This document shows, one piece after another, positions 8,100-17,264 of a stretch of 64,000 nucleotides of DNA. The DNA lies in NCBI RefSeq assembly GCF_030812475.1, contig NZ_JAUSSR010000014.1, forward strand, positions 62,001-126,000. Reading direction: 5' to 3'. Positions within the stretch are counted from its first letter, which is position 1, and each line of letters opens with the position of its first letter. The DNA is from Pseudomonas lini. Lineage in GTDB: Bacteria > Pseudomonadota > Gammaproteobacteria > Pseudomonadales > Pseudomonadaceae. The notes beneath the pieces were generated by a model, which saw nothing but the letters and a program-made list of their open reading frames with translations, was not told the origin of the DNA and ran no database searches. A program made the position numbers and the translations under genes.

Positions 8100-8477
8100 C
8101 CGTCTCGGCCGGATTCCTTTCAAGGGCCTGGTGTCTGCACCCGTTACAAGCGGGGTGTATAGATGTTGCCTTTTCGCGCCCGTTATCCGCGGGCAGCGGC
8201 TGCCTCACCCACCGGATGAGGTAAATGGCATATGTCCGGCCCTCTTTCAGATTTTTCACATAAGCGTTCAAGCCTCTCGGTCCTACGAGAGAAACCCTTG
8301 TGCCTGCGGGCTTTCCAAAGAAATTCAATGACTTGTAAAAGCCGTTAAAACCCGGGGCCCGAAGGTATTTTTACAAATTAATTCGTTGAAGAATGTTACC
8401 GATGAGCAGCAAGTGCATCGATTAGCGGTCTTTTCTGGCATAATCGCGCCCCCTTACGACCGGGTCAGAAAACCTTC
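8100..8477. other. Leader region of the phosphate transporter gene
   Basis: No gene is seen. Several hairpins can be drawn: CACCC/GGGTG (8138-8157), a GCCCG/CGGGC pair near 8182-8198, CCTCA/TGAGG (about 8204-8222) and a perfect CTCTCG/CGAGAG (8274-8291). Near the end, CATAAT (8439-8444) is a likely -10 for the transporter gene about 34 bases further on, so the hairpins lie upstream of that promoter and may belong to the transcript of the preceding small gene. Confidence 0.35.
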
Positions 8478-9953
8478 ATGATCGATTTATTCAGCGGACT
8501 GGATGCGTGGGTGCTTGTGAGCCTCTTGCTCGCCCTGGCCTTTGTCCTCGCCTTCGAGTTCATCAACGGCTTTCATGACACCGCTAACGCGGTGGCCACT
8601 GTTATCTACACCAAAGCCATGCCGCCTCATCTGGCGGTGTTCTTTTCCGGTGTGTTCAATTTTCTCGGCGTATTGCTGGGCGGAGTTGGCGTGGCCTATG
8701 CCATCGTCCACTTGTTGCCGGTGGAGCTGTTGATCAATGTGAACACCGGTCACGGGCTGGCCATGGTGTTCTCGTTGCTTGCCGCCGCCATTACCTGGAA
8801 CCTGGGTACCTGGTATTTCGGCATCCCGGCTTCCAGCTCCCACACGCTGATCGGTTCGATTCTCGGTGTCGGTCTGGCCAATGCCTTGATCAACGACATT
8901 CCGTTGGCCGATGGCGTGAACTGGCAGAAGGCGATCGACATCGGCGCCTCCCTGGTGTTCTCGCCGATGGCCGGCTTCCTGGTCGCCGCCCTTATTCTGA
9001 TCGGTCTTAAATGGTGGCGTCCGCTGTCGAAGATGCACAAGACGCCAGAACAGCGCCGCAAGATCGACGACAAGAAGCACCCGCCGTTCTGGAACCGCCT
9101 GGTACTGGTGATTTCGGCAATGGCCGTGAGCTTTGTGCACGGCTCCAACGATGGCCAGAAAGGTATCGGCCTGATCATGCTGGTGTTGATCGGTATCGTA
9201 CCGGCGCAGTTCGTGCTCGATCTGGGCAGCACGACTTACCAGATCGAACGGACTCGCGACGCGACCTTGCACCTGAGCCAGTTCTACAAGCGCAACGCCG
9301 ATACCCTGGGTGAATACCTGGCCCTGGGCAAAAGCGTGGAAGGCGATCTGCCGGAGAAATTCCGTTGCAACCCGCAACAGACCGAACCGACCATCACCGC
9401 CCTGCTTGGCACACTCAAGGGTGTAGAGGACTACCGCTCGTTGCCGGCGGAAAGCCGCATCGAAGTGCGTCGCTACCTGCTGTGCCTGGATGACACCGCG
9501 AAGAAAGTCGGCAAACTGCCTGGCCTCGCGGCCCGTGAGAAGGCTGACCTGGACAAGTTGCGCAAAGACCTCACCACCACCACCGAATACGCGCCGTTCT
9601 GGGTGATTCTGGCGGTCGCCCTGGCGCTTGGCCTGGGTACCATGGTTGGCTGGAAACGCGTGGTCTTGACCATTGGCGAGAAGATCGGCAAGCAGGGCAT
9701 GACTTACTCCCAGGGCATGTCGGCCCAGATCACGACTGCGAGCCTGATCGGCATGGCCAACATCTTCAGCCTGCCGGTGTCCACTACCCACGTCCTGTCT
9801 TCGGGCGTGGCCGGCACCATGGTCGCAAATAAAAGCGGCCTGCAAGGCGGCACCGTCAAAACCATCCTGCTGGCCTGGGTCCTGACCCTGCCGGCGACCG
9901 TGGCGCTGTCGGCCGGCCTGTTCTGGCTGGCCTCCAAAGCACTCGGCAGCTGA
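8478..9953 (+). CDS. PiT-family inorganic phosphate transporter
   Basis: 491 residues. Low-affinity phosphate:H+ symporter of the PitA/PitB type in the inner membrane. The two PiT signature repeats are visible: GFHDTANAVAT near the N-terminus and VSFVHGSNDGQKGIG in the middle, together with PASSSHTLIGSILG and its C-terminal counterpart PVSTTHVLSSGVAG. A soluble loop of about 120 residues (roughly residues 250-375) separates the two halves, as in bacterial PitA. Single gene with its own terminator; no Pho box was recognised upstream. Confidence 0.93.
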   Translation: MIDLFSGLDAWVLVSLLLALAFVLAFEFINGFHDTANAVATVIYTKAMPPHLAVFFSGVFNFLGVLLGGVGVAYAIVHLLPVELLINVNTGHGLAMVFSLLAAAITWNLGTWYFGIPASSSHTLIGSILGVGLANALINDIPLADGVNWQKAIDIGASLVFSPMAGFLVAALILIGLKWWRPLSKMHKTPEQRRKIDDKKHPPFWNRLVLVISAMAVSFVHGSNDGQKGIGLIMLVLIGIVPAQFVLDLGSTTYQIERTRDATLHLSQFYKRNADTLGEYLALGKSVEGDLPEKFRCNPQQTEPTITALLGTLKGVEDYRSLPAESRIEVRRYLLCLDDTAKKVGKLPGLAAREKADLDKLRKDLTTTTEYAPFWVILAVALALGLGTMVGWKRVVLTIGEKIGKQGMTYSQGMSAQITTASLIGMANIFSLPVSTTHVLSSGVAGTMVANKSGLQGGTVKTILLAWVLTLPATVALSAGLFWLASKALGS

Positions 9954-9966
9954 TACACAGCGGCAC

Positions 9967-10002
9967 AAAAAAGGCGCGCTCCGTGAGGTTCGCGCCTTTT
10001 TT
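9967..10002 (+). terminator. Rho-independent terminator after the PiT gene
   Basis: Stem GGCGCG/CGCGCC (9973-9996) followed by six T, beginning about 13 bases after the stop codon. Confidence 0.85.
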
Positions 10003-10027
10003 ATCGCTGCAGTCCCTGACATCCAAA

Positions 10028-10125
10028 CCCCTGTGAAAGCGGGCTTGCCCGCGATGAGGCCATCTCATTCAACATCAATGCTGAATGATAGATCGCCATC
10101 GCGGGCAAGCCCGCTCCCACAGGGT
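10028..10125. repeat. REP pair
   Basis: Inverted copies of AAGCGGGCTTGCCCGCGATG and its complement, about 40 bases apart, in the space between the PiT and ccoM-like genes. Confidence 0.85.
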
Positions 10126-10152
10126 TTGGTGCATACCGTCCAAATTACGGGC

Positions 10153-10178
10153 AAAAAAAAAGGCGACCGAAGTCGCCC
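10153..10178 (-). terminator. Terminator of the ccoM-like gene
   Basis: On the minus strand GGCGAC-TTCG-GTCGCC is followed by nine T. The UUCG tetraloop and long U tract make this a strong intrinsic terminator. It lies about 35 bases after the small gene's stop. Confidence 0.85.
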
Positions 10179-10213
10179 AAAATGCCTTGCGTGCTCATTA
10201 CATCCAGAAAGGC

Positions 10214-10327
10214 TTACGGCTTGCGCTTATGCGAGTCTTTCCAGATAAAAAATCCAAACCCTGCGAAAAACAGAACCATGAGGCTAACGGTCAGCACTCC
10301 GGCGATCACCACATTGTCGAGGAACAT
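10214..10327 (-). CDS. ccoM: CcoM-like small cbb3 cytochrome oxidase subunit
   Basis: 37 residues, MFLDNVVIAGVLTVSLMVLF then FAGFGFFIWKDSHKRKP: one membrane helix with a short basic C-terminus. It closely resembles, from memory, the CcoM subunit seen in the cbb3 oxidase structure of P. stutzeri, which helps assemble or stabilise the high-affinity terminal oxidase. A good GGAGAG lies five bases before the ATG. An ANR/FNR-type box lies 66 bases upstream and a strong terminator follows, so this is a complete single-gene unit. The match rests on recall, not on a search. Confidence 0.75.
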   Translation of the reverse strand: MFLDNVVIAGVLTVSLMVLFFAGFGFFIWKDSHKRKP

Positions 10328-10392
10328 GACGGCTCTCCTGCAGTTGCCCTGTTGCGATGGGGCTAAGGTAACCAATCAGGCAGTAGAGAAAA

Positions 10393-10406
10393 TTGACCGG
10401 GATCAA
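10393..10406. promoter_or_regulatory. ANR/FNR box upstream of the ccoM-like gene
   Basis: TTGACCGGGATCAA matches the consensus TTGAT-N4-ATCAA with one change. Its centre (10399.5) would be at -41.5 if transcription starts near 10358. A TACCTT -10-like element (10371-10366, minus strand) stands at the right distance. This is the classic geometry of an ANR-activated promoter, fitting a low-oxygen oxidase subunit. Confidence 0.7.
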
Positions 10407-10470
10407 TGTCGCCCGAAACTGGGCGTAAAGGAGGGAGAAAACTGACCTGCATCAACCGATGCAGGGTGCA

Positions 10471-10665
10471 TCAACGCTTCTTTGGTTTGTTTTTCGGCTT
10501 TTTCTTTGCTTTGCCCAACGGCATGGCCTGTTCAAAGGCCTGGCGAACTTCGTTCAGGCGCTTTTCGTTGAGGTCATGAACCCGCTTGGCGCGTTCGGTG
10601 TTGAGATCAATCAGTTTGTCGTCTTGGCTCATGGCGTTCAGTGCATCGCTTGGCAGGTTTGGCAT
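10471..10665 (-). CDS. Small basic hypothetical protein
   Basis: 64 residues from MPNLPSDALNAMSQDDKLID. Function unknown. Residues about 15-45 form a likely helix (LNTERAKRVHDLNEKRLNEV) and the C-terminus is a Lys/Pro tail (GKAKKKPKNKPKKR) that could contact nucleic acid. The start is uncertain: no clear ribosome site precedes it, and MSQDDK at 10632 or MSSDR at 10686 are alternatives. Followed on the same strand by an imperfect hairpin CCTGCAT/ATGCAGG (10443-10464). Confidence 0.55.
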   Translation of the reverse strand: MPNLPSDALNAMSQDDKLIDLNTERAKRVHDLNEKRLNEVRQAFEQAMPLGKAKKKPKNKPKKR

Positions 10666-10704
10666 AATAATGCGGTCTGACGACAACCCTGAATAGCCGC
10701 CATC

Positions 10705-11046
10705 TCAAATCTTGATATCCACCCACAAACCCTGGCGCGGCTCGTCGTCAATCAGCGGCACGACCGGCACGGTGTCGTCGGCGTTCAGCTCGGTACCGGG
10801 AATCGCCAGGTGTACCTCGACGCTGTCATCACTTTCACGACGACGCTTCTCCCGCTCCTGTTTGCGCCGTTGTTCCTCGCGCAGCGCAAAGGCCGCTTCT
10901 TCCGGATCGCGTTGCTTGAGGTCGATCGTGCTTTCGCTGGAGCTTTCCTGCACCGGCACCACAGGCGGGATATCCGGACGCGGACGGACCGGGTCGAGTT
11001 GCGAGGTGATCGGAACCGCACTCAAGGGAAGCATCGGTGGCAGCAT
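10705..11046 (-). CDS. Hypothetical protein with charged central helix
   Basis: 113 residues from MLPPMLPLSAVPITSQLDPV, chosen because AGGAGA lies about ten bases upstream; the frame is open further to 11130. A Pro-rich N-terminus is followed by a strongly charged helix (EEAAFALREEQRRKQEREKR) and an acidic C-terminal part ending GLWVDIKI. No signal peptide or known domain recognised. It is divergent from rapA. Confidence 0.55.
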   Translation of the reverse strand: MLPPMLPLSAVPITSQLDPVRPRPDIPPVVPVQESSSESTIDLKQRDPEEAAFALREEQRRKQEREKRRRESDDSVEVHLAIPGTELNADDTVPVVPLIDDEPRQGLWVDIKI

Positions 11047-11262
11047 AATGATGGGTCTCCTGTCAGCAGGCTGTCGGCCGCGCCGACGGACACTTGAGCC
11101 ATCGGTCGCAAACTGTGACCCGGTTCGCACGAATAGGTGCCCCGGCCTGCTCCCTTCCTTTGTAGTCTAAGGTAAATACCGTCAGTTTTATGAGAGTCCT
11201 TTGGCCCTGAAGCCCTCATTCCGTTAAGATAGCCCGCTTTTTCAAGGTGGGAGTCAGGCAGC

Positions 11263-14109
11263 ATGGCGCAGCAGTATCAACCGGGGCAACGCTGGATCAG
11301 TGACAGCGAAGCCGAGCTGGGTTTAGGCACCGTTCTGGCACAGGACGGCCGCTTGTTGACCGTGCTCTATCCGGCCACTGGCGACACTCGCCAGTACGCG
11401 CTACGGAATGCGCCCCTCACTCGTGTGCGGTTTTCGCCGGGCGATTCGATCACTCACTTCGAAGGCTGGAAACTGACCGTACAGGAAGTCGACGACGTTG
11501 ACGGCTTGTTGGTCTACCACGGCCTCAATGCACAGAACGAAGTGGTCACCCTGCCGGAAACCCAGCTGTCGAACTTCATCCAGTTCCGTCTGGCCAGTGA
11601 CCGCCTGTTTGCCGGGCAAATCGACCCGCTGCCCTGGTTCTCCCTGCGTTATCACACCCTGGAACACACCAGCCGCCAATTGCAGTCCTCGCTGTGGGGC
11701 CTGGGTGGCGTGCGGGCACAACCGATCGCGCATCAGTTGCACATCGCCCGTGAAGTCGCCGACCGCATTGCGCCGCGGGTTCTGCTAGCCGATGAAGTGG
11801 GCCTGGGCAAGACCATCGAAGCCGGCCTGGTGATCCATCGCCAACTGCTCTCGGGTCGCGCCAACCGCGTGCTGATCCTGGTCCCGGAAAACCTGCAGCA
11901 CCAGTGGCTGGTGGAGATGCGCCGCCGCTTCAACCTGCAAGTCGCGCTGTTCGACGAAGAACGCTTCATCGAAAGCGATGCCTCCAACCCGTTCGAAGAC
12001 ACCCAGCTCGCGCTGGTGGCGCTTGAGTGGCTGGTGGAAGACGAGAAAGCCCAGGACGCGCTGTTCGCTGCCGGCTGGGACCTGTTGGTGGTCGACGAAG
12101 CCCACCACCTGGTATGGCACGAAGACAAGGCCAGCCCCGAGTACACTCTGGTCGAGCAGCTTGCCGAAACGATCCCTGGCGTGTTGCTGCTCACCGCAAC
12201 CCCGGAACAACTGGGCCAGGACAGCCACTTTGCCCGTCTGCGCCTGCTCGACCCGAACCGTTTCCATGACCTGCAGGCCTTCCGCGCCGAGAGCGAAAAC
12301 TATCGCCCGGTGGCCGAGGCCGTTCAGGAACTGCTGGACAAAGGGCGCCTGTCGCCTGAAGCGCACAAGACCATCCACGGCTTCCTCGGCAATGAAGGCG
12401 AAGCCCTGCTGACCGCAGTCAACGATGGCGATACCGAAGCCGCCGCCCGCCTGGTCCGCGAACTGCTGGACCGCCATGGCACCGGCCGCGTGCTGTTCCG
12501 CAACACCCGCGCCGCCGTGCAGGGTTTCCCTGAACGCAAACTGCACCCGTATCCCCTGCCGTGCCCGGACGAATACCTCGAATTGCCTTTGGGCGATCAC
12601 GCCGAGCTGTACCCGGAAGTCAGCTTCCAGGCCCTGCCGGACGCCAATGAAGAAGAGCGCTGGTGGAAATTCGACCCGCGCGTCGAATGGCTGATCGACA
12701 CCCTGAAGATGCTCAAGCGCACCAAAGTGCTGGTGATCTGCGCCCACGCCGAAACCGCCATGGACCTGGAAGACGCGCTGCGCGTGCGTTCCGGCATTCC
12801 GGCCACGGTGTTCCATGAAGGGATGAACATCCTCGAACGTGACCGCGCCGCCGCCTACTTCGCCGACGAAGAATTTGGCGCCCAAGTGCTGATCTGCTCG
12901 GAAATCGGCAGTGAAGGTCGCAACTTCCAGTTCTCGCACCATCTGGTGCTGTTCGACCTGCCATCCCACCCGGACTTGCTGGAACAGCGCATCGGGCGTC
13001 TGGACCGGATCGGCCAGAAGCACATCATCGAAGTGCACGTGCCGTACCTGGAAACCAGCCCGCAAGAGCGACTGTTCCAGTGGTATCACGAAGCACTGAA
13101 TGCTTTCCTCAACACCTGCCCGACCGGCAACGCCTTGCAGCACCAGTTCGGCCCGCGCCTGCTGCCGCTGCTGGAAAACGCCGACGACGGTGAGTGGCAA
13201 GCCCTGATCGACGAAGCCCGCGCCGAGCGTGAGCGCCTGGAAGCCGAGTTGCACACTGGCCGTGACCGCTTGCTGGAGCTCAACTCCGGTGGCGCCGGCG
13301 AAGGTGATGCGCTGGTCGAGGACATCCTCGAGCAAGATGACCAGTTCACCCTGCCGATCTACATGGAAACCCTGTTCGATGCCTTCGGTATCGACAGCGA
13401 AGACCACTCGGAAAATGCCCTGATCCTCAAGCCGAGCGAAAAAATGCTCGACGCCAGCTTCCCGCTGGGCGACGACGAAGGCGTCACCATCACCTACGAC
13501 CGCAACCAGGCGCTGTCTCGCGAAGACATGCAGTTCATCACCTGGGAACACCCGATGGTGCAGGGCGGCATGGACCTGGTGCTGGCCGGTTCCATGGGCA
13601 ACACCGCCGTGGCGCTGATCAAGAACAAGGCGCTCAAACCCGGCACCGTGTTGCTCGAACTGCTCTATGTCAGCGAAGTGGTTGCCCCGCGCTCGCTGCA
13701 ACTGGGCCGTTACCTGCCCCCGGCCGCCCTGCGCTGCCTGCTTGATCCCAATGGCAACGACTTGTCGGCCCGGGTCTCGTTCGAGACGCTCAACGACCAG
13801 TTGGAAAGCGTGCCTCGCGCCAGCGCCAACAAGTTCATCCAGGCCCAGCGCGATCAGCTGACGCCACGGATCAACGCCGGCGAAGAGAAGATCTTCCCGC
13901 GTCACGCCGAGCGCGTTGCCGAAGCGCAGCGACGCCTGGCTGCCGACACCGACGAAGAACTGGCGCGCCTGACCGCGTTGCAAGCAGTCAACCCGACCGT
14001 GCGCGACAGCGAACTGATTGCCCTGCGCAAACAGCGCGAGCAAGGCTTGGCCATGCTGGACAAGGCGGCGTTGCGACTGGAAGCGATCCGGGTGCTGGTG
14101 GCGGGTTAA
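11263..14109 (+). CDS. rapA: RNA polymerase-associated ATPase RapA (HepA)
   Basis: 948 residues, slightly shorter than E. coli RapA (968). Swi2/Snf2-family ATPase that binds RNA polymerase and helps recycle it. Visible in order: two N-terminal Tudor-like beta modules (YQPGQRWISDSEAELGLGTV), Walker A in ADEVGLGKTIEAGLV (about residues 173-187), DEAH box in VVDEAHHL (about 278), the LLLTATPEQLG motif III, and helicase motif VI in HPDLLEQRIGRLDRIGQ (about 566-582). Single gene with its own terminator. Confidence 0.96.
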   Translation: MAQQYQPGQRWISDSEAELGLGTVLAQDGRLLTVLYPATGDTRQYALRNAPLTRVRFSPGDSITHFEGWKLTVQEVDDVDGLLVYHGLNAQNEVVTLPETQLSNFIQFRLASDRLFAGQIDPLPWFSLRYHTLEHTSRQLQSSLWGLGGVRAQPIAHQLHIAREVADRIAPRVLLADEVGLGKTIEAGLVIHRQLLSGRANRVLILVPENLQHQWLVEMRRRFNLQVALFDEERFIESDASNPFEDTQLALVALEWLVEDEKAQDALFAAGWDLLVVDEAHHLVWHEDKASPEYTLVEQLAETIPGVLLLTATPEQLGQDSHFARLRLLDPNRFHDLQAFRAESENYRPVAEAVQELLDKGRLSPEAHKTIHGFLGNEGEALLTAVNDGDTEAAARLVRELLDRHGTGRVLFRNTRAAVQGFPERKLHPYPLPCPDEYLELPLGDHAELYPEVSFQALPDANEEERWWKFDPRVEWLIDTLKMLKRTKVLVICAHAETAMDLEDALRVRSGIPATVFHEGMNILERDRAAAYFADEEFGAQVLICSEIGSEGRNFQFSHHLVLFDLPSHPDLLEQRIGRLDRIGQKHIIEVHVPYLETSPQERLFQWYHEALNAFLNTCPTGNALQHQFGPRLLPLLENADDGEWQALIDEARAERERLEAELHTGRDRLLELNSGGAGEGDALVEDILEQDDQFTLPIYMETLFDAFGIDSEDHSENALILKPSEKMLDASFPLGDDEGVTITYDRNQALSREDMQFITWEHPMVQGGMDLVLAGSMGNTAVALIKNKALKPGTVLLELLYVSEVVAPRSLQLGRYLPPAALRCLLDPNGNDLSARVSFETLNDQLESVPRASANKFIQAQRDQLTPRINAGEEKIFPRHAERVAEAQRRLAADTDEELARLTALQAVNPTVRDSELIALRKQREQGLAMLDKAALRLEAIRVLVAG

Positions 14110-14130
14110 GTCCCCTGCTCCACCGGTGAA

Positions 14131-14164
14131 AAAAAAAGGCCCGCAGCAATGCGGGCCTTTTTTT
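14131..14164 (+). terminator. Terminator after rapA
   Basis: Stem GGCCCGC/GCGGGCC (14138-14157) followed by seven T, preceded by an A tract, so it may act on both strands. Confidence 0.85.
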
Positions 14165-14198
14165 GTCTGCTTGATTGTTGTGCTGTTCTTGAGGGCCT

Positions 14199-14299
14199 CT
14201 TCGCCGGCAAGCCGGTCTCGCTCCCACAGGGGATCTGATGTGGACACATTATTTGTGAACACCACTCATCAACTGTGGGAGCGAGCCTGCTCGCGAAGA
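14199..14299. repeat. REP pair
   Basis: CTTCGCCGGCAAGCCGG...GCTCCCACAGG facing TGTGGGAGCGAGCCTGCTCG. The left copy is an imperfect variant. It lies between the convergent rapA and MFS genes. Confidence 0.8.
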
Positions 14300-14302
14300 C
14301 GA

Positions 14303-15652
14303 TCAGGCAGTCGCCGCAGTAACCCCAGGCTCAACCACCCCCACCAACCCATCCTTCATCCGCTTGGCATCACGCACAAAACACCGCGAAGCCAGGACCA
14401 GAAACACCATGGTGAAGAACAACGCCACCGGGATCAGGTACATCGCATCATGCAGGCCGACCGCTTTAAATGCCTCGGTCATCTGTTCGGCACCGGCCGA
14501 GAGCATGGCGGCGTGGGCAAAGTGATCGGACAGAGCGCCCACTACCACCGGCCCCAACCCACCGCCGAGCAGATACAACCCGGCGAAGAACAACGCCATG
14601 GCCGTTGCCCGCAGGCGCGGTTCGACCACGTCTTGAATGGCGGTGTATACGCAGGTGTAGAAGTTATAAGCGAACAACCAGCCCAGACTGAACACCGCCA
14701 CAAACACCCCGATCTCGATCCGGCCCGAATGCAGGGCCCAGGCCGTGCACACCGTCGAGATGATCAGGCTGAAAGCGGCAAACAGCAGGCGACCGTTGGC
14801 GATGCGCTGGTGGATCTTGTCCGCGACCCAGCCGCCCAGCGTCAGGCCGAACAACCCGGTGACGCCGACGATCACCCCGGTCGCCACCGCTGCTTCCTGC
14901 AACGGCATCAGGAAATAACGTTGCAGCATCGGCACCAGGAACGAGTTACAGGCATAGGTCGCGAAGTTGAAGCATAGGCCCGCCATCACCAGCCACAGGA
15001 AGGTCGGTACGGCCAGTACGCGCCGGATTGGCCGGTCCACCCGCTCCTGGGAGACCTGCACGCTTTCCGCTGCGCCGCGTTTGGGCTCCTTGATGAAGAA
15101 CATGAAGACCGCCAGGATCAGCCCCGGCACCGCCGCGATGAAGAACGGCGCACGCCAGCTGTCGAATGCCTTGACCATCCAGCCAATGGTGAAGAACGCC
15201 AGCAACAGGCCCAGCGGCAGGCCGAGCATGAAAATGCCCATCGCCCGCGCGCGGCGGTGAGCCGGGAACAGGTCGCCGATCAGCGAATTGGCCGCTGGCG
15301 CATAACTGGCTTCGCCGATGCCGATGCCCATGCGCACGATCAAGAAACTCCAGAAGCTGCCCACCAGCCCGTTGACGGCTGTCAGCCCGCTCCAGGCCGC
15401 CAGGCCCCAGCCCATCAATTTGCTGCGCGAACCGGTATCGGCCAACCGCCCCAGAGGCAGGCCGGCGATGGCGTAGACGATGGTAAATGCGGTGCCGATG
15501 ATCCCCAGCTGAAAGTCGCTGAGGTGCCATTCCATGCGGATCGGCTCGATGATGATGGCCGGGATGGTGCGGTCGAAGAAGTTGAACAGGTTGGCCAGGA
15601 ACAGCAGGAACAGAATGCGCCAGGCATTCGCCGCTTGGGTCGAGTTCTGCAT
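14303..15652 (-). CDS. MFS transporter (spinster-like)
   Basis: 449 residues with about 12 predicted membrane helices. The opening AWRILFLLFLANLFNFFDRT and the loop GRLADTGSRSKLMGWGLAAW, plus RMGIGIGEASYAPAANSLIGD, are typical of the spinster/Spns-like branch of the major facilitator family. Substrate unknown. Divergent from nothing obvious; the enzyme gene at 15.8-16.7 kb lies upstream on the same strand 181 bases away and may be co-transcribed. Confidence 0.85.
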   Translation of the reverse strand: MQNSTQAANAWRILFLLFLANLFNFFDRTIPAIIIEPIRMEWHLSDFQLGIIGTAFTIVYAIAGLPLGRLADTGSRSKLMGWGLAAWSGLTAVNGLVGSFWSFLIVRMGIGIGEASYAPAANSLIGDLFPAHRRARAMGIFMLGLPLGLLLAFFTIGWMVKAFDSWRAPFFIAAVPGLILAVFMFFIKEPKRGAAESVQVSQERVDRPIRRVLAVPTFLWLVMAGLCFNFATYACNSFLVPMLQRYFLMPLQEAAVATGVIVGVTGLFGLTLGGWVADKIHQRIANGRLLFAAFSLIISTVCTAWALHSGRIEIGVFVAVFSLGWLFAYNFYTCVYTAIQDVVEPRLRATAMALFFAGLYLLGGGLGPVVVGALSDHFAHAAMLSAGAEQMTEAFKAVGLHDAMYLIPVALFFTMVFLVLASRCFVRDAKRMKDGLVGVVEPGVTAATA

Positions 15653-15833
15653 GGGTCCGTCTCTTTTATTGTTATTGGGACATCACTGTCCCGGAGCCTG
15701 CAATCTAGTCAGGCCCGCTGAAGCTGTCTGTAATTATTCGTAAAGCTGATACCTGCCCATGGCAGCAGGCGCGGCCCATGCAACGATTTATTTCCAAAGG
15801 CCCCGATGCTCGTTCAACTATCGCAGCGAGCGG

Positions 15834-16727
15834 TCAGCCCTTTGAGTCTGGCTCGCGGTACAACTGCACCAGCGTTGACGGATCCTTTTCCAGAAAACCC
15901 TGGCTCCCATGCAGGCGCATCAGTTGCGCGGCCAAGCCGCTGATGGGGGTGGCCGAACCCTGTTCACGGGAAAACTGCACGGCGGCGTCGAGGTCCTTGA
16001 GCAAGGTGCGAACGTGCCATTTCACCGGTTCGAAACGACTCTCGGCCATTTGCGGCGCGAGTATCTGCAAAGGCCTGGAGTCGGCGAAACCGCCGGCCAG
16101 GGCCTCGGCGATCAGGCGGGCATCGACGCCGGAACGCTCGGCCAACGCCACCACTTCGGCGATCACCAACGCATTGCAGGCGACAATCATCTGATTGCAC
16201 GCCTTGGTCACCTGCCCTGCGCCGACGGCGCCCATGTGGGTCACGCGCTGGCCGAGACTCATTAGCAGCGGCCTGACTCGCTCCAGATCCGTCGCTTCGC
16301 CGCCGACCATGATCGCCAGACTGCCGGCCTCCGCGCCGACCACGCCACCGGACACCGGGGCGTCCAGCCAGCTCATGCCGGTCTGGCTGATCAGCGCTGC
16401 CGCCATGTCCCGCGTCGCGGCAGGTTCCAGGCTGGAAAAATCCACCAGCAATTGGCCGCTTTTCGCCCCTTGCGCCACCCCCGCCGCGCCAAAAACCACC
16501 TCGCGCACGACTGAAGTGTCCGCCAGGCATAACATCACCACGTCCGCGTGCTGGCACAACTCGGCAGGCGTGGCGACCTGTCGTGCGCCAGCCTCGACCA
16601 GCGGCGCGCATTTGGCCGGATTGCGATTCCACACGGTCAATGGATAACCCGCTGCCAGCAGTCGCCGACACAGGGGCAAGCCCATCAGGCCGATCCCGGC
16701 GAATCCAAGCGGCGGTAGTGTTGCCAT
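15834..16727 (-). CDS. NAD(P)-dependent beta-hydroxyacid dehydrogenase family protein
   Basis: 297 residues, usual for 3-hydroxyisobutyrate dehydrogenase / tartronate semialdehyde reductase relatives. N-terminal Rossmann motif GFAGIGLMGLPLCRRL, the substrate loop DAPVSGGVVGAEAGSL (about residues 119-134), and the catalytic lysine in GAGQVTKACNQMIVACN (about 167-183). The cofactor loop WNRNPAKC suggests NADPH. The exact substrate cannot be read; no neighbouring catabolic genes help. Confidence 0.85.
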   Translation of the reverse strand: MATLPPLGFAGIGLMGLPLCRRLLAAGYPLTVWNRNPAKCAPLVEAGARQVATPAELCQHADVVMLCLADTSVVREVVFGAAGVAQGAKSGQLLVDFSSLEPAATRDMAAALISQTGMSWLDAPVSGGVVGAEAGSLAIMVGGEATDLERVRPLLMSLGQRVTHMGAVGAGQVTKACNQMIVACNALVIAEVVALAERSGVDARLIAEALAGGFADSRPLQILAPQMAESRFEPVKWHVRTLLKDLDAAVQFSREQGSATPISGLAAQLMRLHGSQGFLEKDPSTLVQLYREPDSKG

Positions 16728-16958
16728 TATTCAGCTTCCTATTGATGAAAGATCGCCAAACCAGCCAAAAACCACCGGTCGCGCTCACAATCAGAAACAA
16801 TTAAGCAGCCCCAAGGCAACGCAATAAACTGTTCCCGTTACGCGCACGTCACCCTCGCCAAGACCCTTCTGTGGCCTTTCTTCACGGCAACATGCCATCA
16901 CGCTACTCACCTACACACTTTCAGCCGGCCAAGCAGCGCACCAATAATGTGCACGCTA

Positions 16959-17264
16959 TCAGCTCATCGCCCTTTCCTGGATCAGAATCCACGGCGAAAC
17001 GACCACCGCCCACAGCTCGGGATCACGTTCGAAAAGATCCAACGCCCGCGTTTCAGACAGCTTGGCGAGCTGGTCGGCAGCCAGCCAGGCAGCCACTTTC
17101 TCCCCCTCATCGGTGGCTACGGCTTCGGCCGCGACGATCAGATCCAGGCCAGGATCGACCCATAACAGGGCACCTTTGGCAAAGAACGGTTCCAGCTCCT
17201 TCCAGGTGATAGATGCGGTTTCACCAAGCAGCTTGGCATAGAGGGTGCTAGGTTCTTGAGTCAT
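16959..17264 (-). CDS. DUF2288 family protein
   Basis: 101 residues (MTQEPSTLYAKLLGETASIT...), resembling the short DUF2288 proteins found in many gammaproteobacteria. No signal peptide or metal motif. Conserved aromatic/acidic stretches WKELEPFFAKGALLWVDPGL and ELWAVVVSPWILIQ suggest a small globular cytoplasmic protein. Function unknown. Confidence 0.75.
   Translation of the reverse strand: MTQEPSTLYAKLLGETASITWKELEPFFAKGALLWVDPGLDLIVAAEAVATDEGEKVAAWLAADQLAKLSETRALDLFERDPELWAVVVSPWILIQERAMS

Noticed and set aside
8080..8328. An 82-codon minus-strand frame in the leader of the PiT gene
   Set aside because: No ribosome site, unusual composition, and it covers the hairpins; more likely non-coding.
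11785..14265. An 826-codon open frame on the minus strand opposite rapA
   Set aside because: It lies wholly antisense to a gene with all RapA motifs; high GC makes such long antisense frames common. Its composition (many Gln, His, Arg, no domains) is typical of a shadow.
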